From assembly GCA_903900805.1 (NCBI GenBank), contig CAIUOP010000075.1, positions 42,315 through 106,314 on the forward strand: DNA of 64,000 bases, written 5' to 3'. The notes beneath the pieces were generated by a model. That model was not told where the DNA came from, did no database searches, and worked only from the letters and a program-made list of their open reading frames with translations. The position numbers and the translations under genes were made by a program. Positions 53,460 to 61,686 of this stretch are shown here, piece by piece; the stretch's first letter is position 1; each line of letters opens with the position of its first letter. The DNA is from an uncultured beta proteobacterium (GTDB lineage Bacteria; Pseudomonadota; Gammaproteobacteria; Burkholderiales; Burkholderiaceae).

Positions 53460-53969
53460 GTGACACACTCAATGATGATCGCTATCGTCGCTATGATGGC
53501 CACGGCATATACAGCGGCCTGGGCTCAGAGCCCTGTGAAGGCAGGAAGTGAGGCTCCTCCCCATTACACAACTACCCTTGTAACCATTGCAGACGGTCGC
53601 AGTGGTATCGCTCAATCGGTTGACCTTGGTGATGCTGGCGATTCGCCCGGCGATATATTTGTCTTCGACCAACCATTGTTAAACAGCAATCATGAGCCAA
53701 TTGGTAAAAATAGTGGTTTCTGTATTCGTACGCTACCCGGTAAATTTAGTGAATGCCAGTGGACACTGACCTTCGAGAATGGCACTATCACCGTCGCGGG
53801 CCGGGAATCCGATACTGGAACTTCGATGATCCCGGTCATCGGTGGCTCCGGTAAATATCTATTGGTCCGCGGAGTGATGGCAACCACTCCAAACTTAGAC
53901 AAAACTTATACCCAGATCCTCACGCTTTACTGCTTTGGGCAGGATAGAGCGGCTGCAGCATGTCAATGA
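53460..53969 (+). CDS. Secreted allene oxide cyclase-barrel-like (dirigent-like) protein
   Basis: A 169-residue protein starting at GTG 53460 behind AGGGGG, with a signal peptide ending YTAAWAQS and a beta-barrel-type mature part: GDIFVFDQPLLNSNHEPIGKNSGFCIRTLPGKFSECQW, then NGTITVAGRE and PVIGGSGKYLLVRGVM. This resembles the AOC-barrel/dirigent family known mainly from plants, with scattered bacterial members. The base composition is visibly more GC-rich than the surrounding genes, which suggests transfer. Biochemical role unknown. Confidence 0.7.
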   Translation: MTHSMMIAIVAMMATAYTAAWAQSPVKAGSEAPPHYTTTLVTIADGRSGIAQSVDLGDAGDSPGDIFVFDQPLLNSNHEPIGKNSGFCIRTLPGKFSECQWTLTFENGTITVAGRESDTGTSMIPVIGGSGKYLLVRGVMATTPNLDKTYTQILTLYCFGQDRAAAACQ

Positions 53970-54030
53970 CTTTGTGGCAACATGCTAGCCTCAATCAGTT
54001 GCAGTTCTGTAAGTCTCTTTGATGGTTGAG

Positions 54031-54540
54031 CTAGGCTGCCACTGATAAGCCAACAACCTGATGCTTTTGAATGAAAGAAGCAATTAAGCCAGATTGTTTT
54101 GCTTCTTGCACAAATCTAGATAAGAACTCAATCGCCTGAAGATTTTCTTTAGCTGTAGCTACACCCTGTTGTACAGCCATAAATTGCCCATCCAATACCT
54201 TAGAACCAGGCAATCTTTTGGACTCTTTTATTAAACCGGTCTTGAGCCCTGCAAGCGCATGAAGCTTATCATTAAAAAATAACTCAACGCTTGCATCCAA
54301 GGTATCAGCATGTACCAAGCTTGCATTCTGAATATTGCGAACAAGCCATAGATCGTAGGCACTCTTCTTAAACGAGGCGATGCGAACACCAGGAACATCA
54401 ACCTCTTCAATCGTATTTAGTGAAGAATTTGGAGGCACCAAATAAGTAGTTTGTTGATTTACCCTATAAATCCGAGTACCGTCAAAGATCAACCTCCCCA
54501 ATGCTATAGCCTTGCATAATGGGGTTGGGTGCATTGCCAT
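54031..54540 (-). pseudogene. Truncated SBP-family-3 substrate-binding protein gene
   Basis: The 169 codons from 54540 match only the C-terminal two thirds of a periplasmic amino-acid-binding-type protein (TTYLVPPNSSLNTIEEVDVPG and FVQEAKQSGLIASFIQKHQ). The signal peptide and the first lobe are missing, the N-terminal ~25 residues do not fit the family, and a stop lies seven codons upstream of the ATG. Most likely a 5'-deleted gene. A cytosolic product without partner domain would have no obvious use. Confidence 0.65.
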
Positions 54541-54626
54541 AAATCTTGAGTGGCATCCCTAGGCGCTCTAGAGATGGATTATTTTACAATTCCAGTCATT
54601 CTTAAACAATTTTATAAAATTTTAGA

Positions 54627-55406
54627 ATGCCTATCGAAATCATTATTGCTATTGGCGCTGGCCTTCTTTGTGGATTTCTAAACACAGTTGCATCAAGCGG
54701 ATCAGCAGTCACTCTTCCTTTATTAATTTTGATGGGGCTTGCCCCATCTATGGCTAACGCAACTAACCGTGTTCCAGTTTTGGTGGGGGCGCTCATTGCG
54801 TCAATAACGTTTTTAAGAGCTGGAATAATAGACTGGAGACTGGCTTTTAAGATTTTGACGCCGACTGTTATTGGTAGCATCTTTGGTGCATCGCTTGCTG
54901 AATACATGCCTCAAAATTATATAAAGTTATTAATATTCATAGCACTCCTCTGCGCTTTCTTACTCTTATTCTCCGGTATTAAAAAATTAATTGAAAATGA
55001 GCTTGAGGAGGGCATTCGCTATAGAGGCTTTGAAATAGTCATTCTCTTTGCGGTTGGACTATGGCTAGGGCTAATAGTCCTGGATGGTGCAACTTATATG
55101 TTGCTGGCTTTAATTGCCTTTGTTCGTTTACCTCTTGTAAAGGCAAATGCCTATAAGAACCTTGCCATTTTGGCAACATCAGCAATTGCACTAGCTGTAT
55201 TTTCAATTAACGGCGAAGTTAATTGGGAAATTGGCGGCATTATGGCGCTGGGTAGCATAGTGGGTGCATACCTTGGGGCAAAATTTGCTTTAAACCCATT
55301 AGCTAAGGTTTGGACTTTTCGATTCTTGGTTACGGTAATTCTGCTCGAGTTAATCCACATGGGGGTTGCGCACTTTACCACCCCACTCATCTCGCTTACT
55401 CTTTAA
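54627..55406 (+). CDS. TauE/SafE-family sulfite/organic anion exporter
   Basis: A 259-residue inner-membrane protein with about eight helices. GAGLLCGFLNTVASSGSAVTLPLLILMG is the inverted-repeat motif of the first half; IGGIMALGSIVGAYLGAKFAL that of the second. TauE/SafE carriers export sulfite, sulfoacetate or related anions. No sulfonate genes are adjacent, so the substrate is open. Single + strand gene between two minus-strand binding-protein genes. Confidence 0.87.
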   Translation: MPIEIIIAIGAGLLCGFLNTVASSGSAVTLPLLILMGLAPSMANATNRVPVLVGALIASITFLRAGIIDWRLAFKILTPTVIGSIFGASLAEYMPQNYIKLLIFIALLCAFLLLFSGIKKLIENELEEGIRYRGFEIVILFAVGLWLGLIVLDGATYMLLALIAFVRLPLVKANAYKNLAILATSAIALAVFSINGEVNWEIGGIMALGSIVGAYLGAKFALNPLAKVWTFRFLVTVILLELIHMGVAHFTTPLISLTL

Positions 55407-55411
55407 TAGTT

Positions 55412-55458
55412 AGCCCGGCCAGTACGATTCGAACGTGCGACCTACGCCTTAGATACTG
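55412..55458 (-). repeat. tRNA-Arg-derived repeat, core copy E
   Basis: On the minus strand: TCTAAGGCGTAGGTCGCACG, T-loop TTCGAAT, CGTACTGGCCGGGC. The T-stem GCACG/CGTAC is nearly intact and the acceptor side is changed. It lies six bases after the TauE stop. Confidence 0.7.
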
Positions 55459-55477
55459 TAATTAAGACTAACAAATA

Positions 55478-56269
55478 TTACTTAGTCCATTTAATTTCCA
55501 TAGCCTTGATTTTTTCTGGGCCTAATTCTGCAAGGTACTTATTAAAATCATCTCTAATTGGAGAGCCTTTAATAAATGCAAAACCCAATTGATCAGCATA
55601 AGGAATTTGATAACTACTGGTAAAAGGCATTTTCATTTTGTTGACATACGTTAACAACATCGAGCTATCTGTAAATACAAGATCAAGGTTGCCATTATTG
55701 AGATCAGTGAGAGCTTCGCTATAGGAAGGGTAAAGTTTGACTCGGTTAGTTGGATAAATGCCTTTGGGCGCCCATTCATTTTCGATATAGCCCATAAAGA
55801 CGGCCCCTGTTGGAAAGCCAATGGAATAATTTTTAATTTGCGCTAAGTTGGTAATTTGGATGTTGCGCTTAGTGAGGCTGATTAAGTCCCAGCTATTTTG
55901 TACGTAGGGGTTGGAGAACTCCATCACTTCCATGCGTTTTGGAGTAATTGAAATTCCGGAAAAAGCAACATCAACTTGTCCACTAGCAACGGCGCCAAGC
56001 ATTCCTTGAAAGTCATATGCTTTTAAGTTGTAGGTATAACCACGCGATTCACAAAATCCCTTAAATATTTCAATATCAATGCCAACAGGCTGACCTTTTT
56101 CTTCAAATGTGAATGGCGGGATAGAGGGAGAAATAGCAGCCTGTAAAACCTTTGAATTTTTGTTGTCAGATTTTGAGCAGCCAACAGAAAACAAGGTTAG
56201 CAAAATGCAAGCACTGAGTAATAGTCTTTTAGTGGATATCTGTGAGATTTTGATCATATTGTTTTTCAC
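55478..56269 (-). CDS. SBP-family-3 substrate-binding lipoprotein
   Basis: A 263-residue protein with a lipoprotein signal (lipobox LFSVGC, Cys about residue 31) and a family-3 binding body: AISPSIPPFTFEEKGQPVGIDIEIFKGFCESRGY and QVDVAFSGISITPKRMEVMEFS. It probably binds an amino acid or similar and is anchored to a membrane. There are no ABC permease or ATPase genes nearby. A single gene flanked by repeats E and F. Confidence 0.86.
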   Translation of the reverse strand: MKNNMIKISQISTKRLLLSACILLTLFSVGCSKSDNKNSKVLQAAISPSIPPFTFEEKGQPVGIDIEIFKGFCESRGYTYNLKAYDFQGMLGAVASGQVDVAFSGISITPKRMEVMEFSNPYVQNSWDLISLTKRNIQITNLAQIKNYSIGFPTGAVFMGYIENEWAPKGIYPTNRVKLYPSYSEALTDLNNGNLDLVFTDSSMLLTYVNKMKMPFTSSYQIPYADQLGFAFIKGSPIRDDFNKYLAELGPEKIKAMEIKWTK

Positions 56270-56394
56270 TGTAGGAACAACATTTAGAAAAGTGAGGCCT
56301 GACTGCTAAGATCACATCATAAATCTAGGTGAGTGCGTTACCCAAAATAAAAGCCGCCCTAAGCGCTAATAAAAGGATTTTCAACCCTACTCTG

Positions 56395-56612
56395 ACTACC
56401 GCTGTTGGCCTGCCCGGCACGATTCGAAGGTGCGACCTGGGCCTTAGAAGCTTAAAAAAGGGCCGGAACAACAACAGCAATAATGGTTTTAAGGTATTGA
56501 AATCAGGGGTGGAATAGGCCCCGAGAACCTAGGGGTTAGTTGGAATTCCATGGATCTTGAATGTTATCTGTAGGCGGTAGGATGGTTTGGAGTGGAAATT
56601 TGCTGGGTAAAC
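56395..56612 (-). repeat. tRNA-Arg-derived repeat, long copy F
   Basis: The fullest divergent copy. It has a core 56406-56451 (plus strand TGGCCTGCCCGGCACGATTC onward to CTTAGAAG) and a right flank with AATGGTTTTAAGGTATTGAA, AATAGGCCCCGAGAACCT, GGAATTCCATGGATCTTGAA and TAGGCGGTAGGATGG. It fills most of the 390-base gap before the PsiE gene. Confidence 0.75.
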
Positions 56613-56628
56613 CGACAAAAAACTGCCT

Positions 56629-56643
56629 GAAGGTGGTTTTAAT
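56629..56643 (-). terminator. Degenerate CGAA-type terminator copy
   Basis: AACTGCCTGAAGGTGGTTTT is a weakened version of the shared hairpin with the same flanks (CGACAAAAAA before, AATGC after). It lies just after the end of the PsiE-family gene on the minus strand. Confidence 0.5.
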
Positions 56644-56662
56644 GCTGCTTCATTATCCGCAC

Positions 56663-57031
56663 TCACTCCTTCTCTTTTACTACATTCACACGACTAATGA
56701 TCCAGCAAGCTCCTGCAATCATGATGATAGCCCCGCTCTCATATAGCAAGATTGCAGGATTTCCATCTTTACCCTGAAGAATAATTAATCTACTCAATGC
56801 AGTCATTGCAATAAACAAAGGTATCGTTATTGGAATACGATGACTAGCATAAAAGGCTGCAAGCATTCCAAGTACCTCTGCGTAAATAAACATCAGCAAA
56901 AGATCCTGTAGTTCAACACGACGATTGCTAATGAGAGAAAAAATTTCTTGGCCCATTGCTGCAACAGTAAATATTGCAATAATAATTAGAAATATTTTTT
57001 CAACTAAGCCAATGATATTTTTAACGTTCAT
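56663..57031 (-). CDS. PsiE-family membrane protein
   Basis: A 122-residue protein with four hydrophobic helices and the family pattern VELQDLLLMFIYAEVLGMLAAFY then RIPITIPLFIAMTALSRLIIL. PsiE was named as phosphate-starvation-inducible in E. coli; its molecular role is unknown. No Pho box could be identified upstream. Single gene next to the HiPIP gene. Confidence 0.85.
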   Translation of the reverse strand: MNVKNIIGLVEKIFLIIIAIFTVAAMGQEIFSLISNRRVELQDLLLMFIYAEVLGMLAAFYASHRIPITIPLFIAMTALSRLIILQGKDGNPAILLYESGAIIMIAGACWIISRVNVVKEKE

Positions 57032-57165
57032 ATGCTGACCTTTTTTACCATGAGTAGATTTATAGGTATATTAGCTTATATGCCCCTTTAATTGCACAGG
57101 GAAAATTAATCCCCTTATACAAAGCCATGCTTTAAAGGGCAGCTCATGAACTTGAATTAACGCCT

Positions 57166-57193
57166 AAAAAAATACCCGCCTGCACAGCGGGTA
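57166..57193 (-). terminator. Intrinsic terminator after the HiPIP gene
   Basis: The stem TACCCGC/GCGGGTA is followed on the minus strand by seven T. Confidence 0.83.
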
Positions 57194-57272
57194 TGAATTT
57201 ACAGCTTGAGGAAACTTCAACCTACATCCTACTTCAACATTCTTGATAAGACAAAATCTCACTTTTAATTCT

Positions 57273-57581
57273 TTATCCTTTTTTAACCCAGGCACTGCAC
57301 CACCCTTTAGCTGAAACTGCTTTACCACCAAATGCGAGGCATGGCGCATTAGCATCTTTTACAGTTCCCTGATACAAAGTACACGTAGAGCAATTTTGAC
57401 CTGATGCATATTGAGGAAATTTGTTAGTGTCAATTTTATTAACATCACTAACGTAGCCTAGTGCGACTGCAGATGGATCAGAATCCACCACTAAGTTTTG
57501 TGCTGGTTTATGGGCAAGGGCAAAACCACTAATTAGGGAACTAGCTGCACCAATAATAAAACTTCGACGTTTACTTAACAT
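57273..57581 (-). CDS. High-potential iron-sulfur protein (HiPIP)
   Basis: A 102-residue protein with a Tat-like signal (SKRRSFIIGAASSLISGFALA) and four cluster Cys in the HiPIP spacing: NCSTCTLYQG, APCLAFGG and GWCSAW. It carries one [4Fe-4S] cluster and ferries electrons in the periplasm, to oxidases or photosynthetic reaction centres in other bacteria. No reaction-centre genes are in the window, but an orphan acsF lies 4.5 kb away. Single gene with its own terminator. Confidence 0.92.
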   Translation of the reverse strand: MLSKRRSFIIGAASSLISGFALAHKPAQNLVVDSDPSAVALGYVSDVNKIDTNKFPQYASGQNCSTCTLYQGTVKDANAPCLAFGGKAVSAKGWCSAWVKKG

Positions 57582-57662
57582 AAGAGTCCTTTGTAATTTA
57601 ATTAAATAGACGGTTAATACTCATCTATTGCAATCAGTAGAATGGCTATAGAAAAGCATTAA

Positions 57663-58670
57663 TTATTGCTTTGCTCCTTCAGATAAACGCCGACCCAAAG
57701 CAACAGCATAAGGTGCCGCACGAGCACTTAACATAGGATCATTCGATGGCTCAACACCCTTAGGCATTACCATGGGGTTGTAGTTCACAGTAAGGCAAGC
57801 GCCCTTGTCATCCTCTGATACCGAGGTAATCTTTAAAACGCCCAGATTTATTTTTTTGCGGCCCTCGGGAAGTGGTACTGTAGCGTTATCAAGTTGATCT
57901 CCAGGCTGCGCTAACTCTAAATTGAAGTTAAATGCAACCTTACCTTCTTTAACGCGTTGGCGTAAATCATCAAACAAGAAGCTAGCTCCTTTTTCTTTTG
58001 CTTCTTCATCAGAGAGTCCTTGCGTGCCGTTAACAGGCTCAAATATCCATTTACCAAATTGCTTTACTCCACTGGGATTAGTAAAACCAAAAGCATGTAC
58101 ACCCCAATAGTTGACACTAGCAAAACTGGCTGGAACTGGTTGTGATGCAAGATACTTTCCCTGCAGCAGCACTTCCGGATTGGCATCATTAAATGCCTTT
58201 ACTTTGATCGGATCTGGGGCTTTAGTTGCTGGATCTGGTTGACGAACTGCCAGCAATGCCATTAGTTGTTGCGGCGTTGCCGAACCAAATATCGGGGCAG
58301 AAATATTACCCATGAGCCATTGTTCGCCATTTGGTAAGGTGAACTGAAGTGACATATTACGCTGTGATTTTGTATTGTCAGCCGCCTTTGGATTTGCTCC
58401 ACCCACTGAAAAACGAGCAACAACGGGGATACGTTTACCACTGAACACCGAGGCACTTGATAGCGCACGACCCTCAGGCGATCCCGTAAATTCTCCAGTG
58501 GCGCAAATACCTTTTGCACCAGAACGCCGATAGCCATCGAACTTTCCGTTTGTAGCCTCAAACTGATTGACCATTGCAACTGGATTAATAGGCATTTGTG
58601 ATTGTGCAAAAGCACTTGCTGAAAAGGAAGTCCCGATTAAAGTGAGCGCTGACAAGAGCGGAATTTTCAT
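57663..58670 (-). CDS. Secreted catalase-family (SrpA-like) haem peroxidase
   Basis: A 335-residue protein with a signal peptide (ends SASAFAQS) and a minimal catalase core: VNQFEATNGKFDGYRRSGAKG, PVVARFSVGGANPKAADN, and the C-terminal ARAAPYAVALGRR with the probable haem-ligating Tyr. In catalases the position before AKG is the essential distal His (RRxHAKG); here it is Gly (codon GGT). Catalase activity is therefore unlikely; a peroxidase or other haem role is possible. Its length is normal for the short family. Confidence 0.82.
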   Translation of the reverse strand: MKIPLLSALTLIGTSFSASAFAQSQMPINPVAMVNQFEATNGKFDGYRRSGAKGICATGEFTGSPEGRALSSASVFSGKRIPVVARFSVGGANPKAADNTKSQRNMSLQFTLPNGEQWLMGNISAPIFGSATPQQLMALLAVRQPDPATKAPDPIKVKAFNDANPEVLLQGKYLASQPVPASFASVNYWGVHAFGFTNPSGVKQFGKWIFEPVNGTQGLSDEEAKEKGASFLFDDLRQRVKEGKVAFNFNLELAQPGDQLDNATVPLPEGRKKINLGVLKITSVSEDDKGACLTVNYNPMVMPKGVEPSNDPMLSARAAPYAVALGRRLSEGAKQ

Positions 58671-58960
58671 AAAAGATCCCTAAATGGAGTTGAGTGAATA
58701 TAAAATCATTAAATACAATATGAAGTTAATATAAAGAAAAAGATTTAATAGATAAAGTTTTATGAGGGCTTGACTATTTCAGTGGATTTTGCGCCTCAAA
58801 TGATGCAAAGCACCATTATTGTTTTATTAATACTGACGGTCTAAAAATATGCTAAAACAAGTACCTAGATAATAATTTTTACTAAATTATTCTTGATACT
58901 CTATAAGCACACAGTTCAGAAATTTGGAATTAGAAGTAGTAAACCACTTGAGGAGCAGCT
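58671..58960. other. AT-rich intergenic region
   Basis: Divergent promoter region of about 290 bases between the catalase-like gene and the small lipoprotein gene. Very AT-rich near 58700-58760. I see no clear operator and no repeat copy. Confidence 0.45.
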
Positions 58961-59116
58961 GTGAATAAACTAATCTTCATCACATTGATTTCCTTAGCCT
59001 TATTCGGATGTGGTGATTCAAATAAGCAAGCAAAACCAGTAGGTCAATCATCTAATCAACAAGATAAAAATAAACCTGAAAGTGCGCCACAAAATTCTAC
59101 AAGCCCAGGTTATTAG
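58961..59116 (+). CDS. Small lipoprotein, 51 residues
   Basis: A GTG start preceded by GAGGAGC opens 51 codons: MNKLIFITLISLALFGCGDS is a clear lipoprotein signal with lipobox ALFGC (Cys17), then a polar tail rich in Gln, Asn, Lys and Pro ending TSPGY. It resembles entericidin-sized or unknown small envelope lipoproteins, but the family is not recognised. It stands alone between repeats. Confidence 0.7.
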   Translation: MNKLIFITLISLALFGCGDSNKQAKPVGQSSNQQDKNKPESAPQNSTSPGY

Positions 59117-59209
59117 TGCCCCTCTCAAATCTTTTTTTGCCTGAGAACCTTATTCGACCAATATCGAGATAATCTACCAGACTAGATTCATATGAAGTAG
59201 CTTGAAATT

Positions 59210-59256
59210 TGGCCTGCCCAGCACGATTCGAACTTACGACCTGGGCCTTAGAAGAA
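59210..59256 (-). repeat. tRNA-Arg-derived repeat, core copy G
   Basis: Plus strand TGGCCTGCCCAGCACGATTC then GAACTTACGACCTGGGCCTTAGAAG without its right flank. The T-stem is broken on one side. It lies between the small lipoprotein and PAS genes. Confidence 0.7.
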
Positions 59257-59321
59257 TTCGTGGCTGGTGGAATGTCTATATATTTCAATGACTGACAGCT
59301 TAGAAAAGATAATGTAGTCTC

Positions 59322-59729
59322 TTAATCTGGCAACCATGTAACAACTTTTTCGCGTTGGATTGCTAACCAGGCTTTTAATTCTCCATTGTCAATAATTGGA
59401 ATCATGCGCCAGTTCATCATAAAAATCGTACCATCCTTTTTATAATTCACGGCCTCACCTTCGAAGACCGTGACATCTATGAGGCATTCCCGTAAGCGTT
59501 GTATAACCTTTTGGGAGGTACTTGGGCCCTGGAGAATCTTTGGAGATTTCCCGAGAATTTCATCTGCGCTATAGCCGGTCAGTTGCGTGAACGCTGAGTT
59601 AGCATAGGTAATTTTGGGATTATTTGATGCATCGGTAATAAGAATAGAATCGTAGCCCTGCAAAAGTATGGTCTCCAGAATAGATTGGCATAAATCACTA
59701 CTGAAGGTATTTTTAAGATTGCTTAGCAT
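59322..59729 (-). CDS. Single PAS-domain protein (LOV-like, without photoactive Cys)
   Basis: A 135-residue protein that is just one PAS domain plus a short N-terminal helix: ILITDASNNPKITYANSAFTQLTGYSADEILGKSPKILQG, then NYKKDGTIFMMNWRMIPI. The pattern is that of LOV domains, but the NCRFLQ motif is replaced by SPKILQ, so the flavin-binding Cys is absent. It lacks any output domain and could be a soluble sensor or antagonist of a kinase. Single gene between repeat copies G and H. Confidence 0.82.
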   Translation of the reverse strand: MLSNLKNTFSSDLCQSILETILLQGYDSILITDASNNPKITYANSAFTQLTGYSADEILGKSPKILQGPSTSQKVIQRLRECLIDVTVFEGEAVNYKKDGTIFMMNWRMIPIIDNGELKAWLAIQREKVVTWLPD

Positions 59730-59775
59730 ACCGTGACAGTAACATAGTTTATTGTTTGATTTAAAAGAGAATTTT

Positions 59776-59845
59776 TGGCCTACCCAGCACGATTCGAACG
59801 TGCGACCTACGCCTTAGAAGCTGGAAAAACTTTAAGAGCTTGAGG
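59776..59845 (-). repeat. tRNA-Arg-derived repeat, core copy H
   Basis: The core is nearly identical to copy L (GCACGATTCGAACGTGCGAC, CTACGCCTTAGAAGCTGG on the plus strand), with a T-stem fully paired. It lies between the PAS and VOC genes; GGAAGGCAGTCGGGTGATT further right may be the flank end. Confidence 0.75.
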
Positions 59846-59899
59846 TTTAGGATGAAGTAGGAAGGCAGTCGGGTGATTTAGGTATTACTTAGCAACTAT

Positions 59900-60298
59900 T
59901 CATAGATACTCAGCGACTTCAACTAAATTACCATCAGGGTCACGCAAATAAACAGATCGGATTGGTCCCAATGCACCTCTTCTGGGTACTGGACCCACAT
60001 CAACCGCCACCCCAATGTTTTTAAGATGTACTATAAAGTCATCTAATGACTCTGAAGCTATCAGACAAAAATCGCCTGAGCCTATCATTGGAACTCTTGC
60101 CTTAGTAGGAGTTTCGGTCGCTTTATCTTGCAGATTTATTTTAAGCTGCCCAAATCGCAGTGCATAACGTGGCTGCCCTTCCGGCCCAACGAAAAACTCC
60201 CTCTCAAAGCCCATTACCAACTCATACCACTGTGTTGTTAACTCTATATCCGTGACAGTTAAAACAATGTGATCGATGCGATCAATAATTTTTTTCAT
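59900..60298 (-). CDS. VOC-family (glyoxalase/dioxygenase fold) protein
   Basis: A 132-residue single vicinal-oxygen-chelate protein: IDHIVLTVTDIELTTQWYELVMGFERE, YALRFGQLKINLQDK and SVYLRDPDGNLVEVAEY, with the His near the N-terminus and the final Glu as probable metal ligands. Likely a virulence-type glyoxalase-like lyase or resistance protein; substrate unknown. Single gene between repeat copies H and I. Confidence 0.86.
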   Translation of the reverse strand: MKKIIDRIDHIVLTVTDIELTTQWYELVMGFEREFFVGPEGQPRYALRFGQLKINLQDKATETPTKARVPMIGSGDFCLIASESLDDFIVHLKNIGVAVDVGPVPRRGALGPIRSVYLRDPDGNLVEVAEYL

Positions 60299-60374
60299 TT
60301 TGTTAGCCTAGTAAAAGATAAATTATAAATAATTATTAGGGTTTTAAATCTAGATAAACCCGAATTATCAAATA

Positions 60375-60515
60375 TAAGCCAAAACAATAAATTAAAAAGC
60401 GTTTAGGGTATTTAATTTGGTGAGAATAGGCCCTAAGATCTGCAGCCTTAAGTAGAATCGGCTGAATCTTTGCTAGCTAAGGCAGACATTCGAGTGGTCA
60501 GATGACAATTTTTAT
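60375..60515 (-). repeat. tRNA-Arg-derived repeat family, flank-only copy I
   Basis: It contains TAAGCCAAAACAATAAATTA, TAGGGTATTTAA, GAATAGGCCCTAAGATCTG, AGTAGAATCGGCTGAATCTT and GAGTGGTCAGATGA in the family order; the tRNA core is missing. It occupies the gap between the VOC and 367-residue protein genes. Confidence 0.55.
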
Positions 60516-60582
60516 AGGTTGAGATGTCATTGCAATTGCCCTAAACAAATACAGATATCGATACATTAATTTAAAATTTCCG

Positions 60583-61686
60583 CTACTCAGGACATACCCG
60601 CCTGAAAGTATCTCTAGTGAGATCGATACAACCTCCATCCTCATAGACTCCCTGAGGATCTCGATATCTCATCATCAAATCCATACAGTGCTGCAATTTT
60701 ATCTGAGAGCTTAGTGTTTGCTCTACAAATTCCTTAACTAAATCCTCATTGATTTCTAATCCGCCCGATTCATCCTCTCTCACACTATGGCGCCAGTGAT
60801 AAATTTCAATGCACTTAGTCTCCAATGTATATGGGTTGGATTTATCCCAAAGGTTTGTAAATTGACCGCCGCCCATATAAATGACCCATGAGCCCTCATA
60901 TCCTTTCACATTAGATGAGAAATCATCAGGGTTTTTAAACCAGACACGATCGCCTGGCACATAACAGCGTATTGGAAATGGAGTCGCTGACGAACCGATT
61001 TCTAATAGAAATGCATTCAAGAAATCATCGGCAACTAAGGCTTTCTTCCTCCACTGTAGTTCTATTTCTTTTAATTTTTCTGGATTGGTCAGGCTCAATT
61101 CAATTGCTAAGCTATGTAACATCAAATACTCAGTAGCTCTTTGACAAGAAAAAGAAAAATGCTCTCCTGAAGTATCGGGGCACAGTGCCCACTCAATTCC
61201 GTCAATTAAAGAAGCGCCATCTTTCAAAATAAATCCATTGCCTTCGACATGACTCCAGTATGCCTCTGGTCTAGAGATGCCACCTGTATCAAACTTTAAT
61301 TCAGTCCGTCTGGCAAGGGCTGCTACATTTAACCTCATTCTAAGATTTGCCTCCAGTTCATTTAAACTTGAAAAATCAAAGATGACTGGGCTTACGGCCA
61401 TACTCAGAACCACTTCAAGCATAAAATCTTGGTCTGAATGCTCAGAAATTAGCCCAAGACCTGCTGCTAAATGGGAAGTATCTGCGTGTTGGCAGCGTTT
61501 ATGTAAGACATCATTTGCGTAGATTCTGATGCGCCGCATTCCATCTTGATGCTCTTGACTAACTTCAACATAAGGAGAAACGCCAACCTTATCGCACCAT
61601 GCTGTGATTTGATCAAACGGCAAATCATTTTTATTAAGCGCAGTGACAATCTGCAATCCGCCAGAACTTTTGTACAAGTGGTTCAT
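60583..61686 (-). CDS. Uncharacterised 367-residue protein
   Basis: A cytosolic-looking protein without signal peptide or membrane segments. I do not recognise a family with certainty. Features: a Cys/His-rich middle (CDKVGVSPYVEVSQEHQDG, HKRCQHADTSHLAAGLG), then RCYVPGDRVWFKNPDDFSSN and EGSWVIYMGGGQFTNLW. The last region recalls the YFKNP…GENVIxLG core of bacterial transglutaminases (Tgl) of spore coats; that is a weak, memory-based match. The end is rich in acidic residues and Cys. Single gene between repeats. Confidence 0.6.
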   Translation of the reverse strand: MNHLYKSSGGLQIVTALNKNDLPFDQITAWCDKVGVSPYVEVSQEHQDGMRRIRIYANDVLHKRCQHADTSHLAAGLGLISEHSDQDFMLEVVLSMAVSPVIFDFSSLNELEANLRMRLNVAALARRTELKFDTGGISRPEAYWSHVEGNGFILKDGASLIDGIEWALCPDTSGEHFSFSCQRATEYLMLHSLAIELSLTNPEKLKEIELQWRKKALVADDFLNAFLLEIGSSATPFPIRCYVPGDRVWFKNPDDFSSNVKGYEGSWVIYMGGGQFTNLWDKSNPYTLETKCIEIYHWRHSVREDESGGLEINEDLVKEFVEQTLSSQIKLQHCMDLMMRYRDPQGVYEDGGCIDLTRDTFRRVCPE

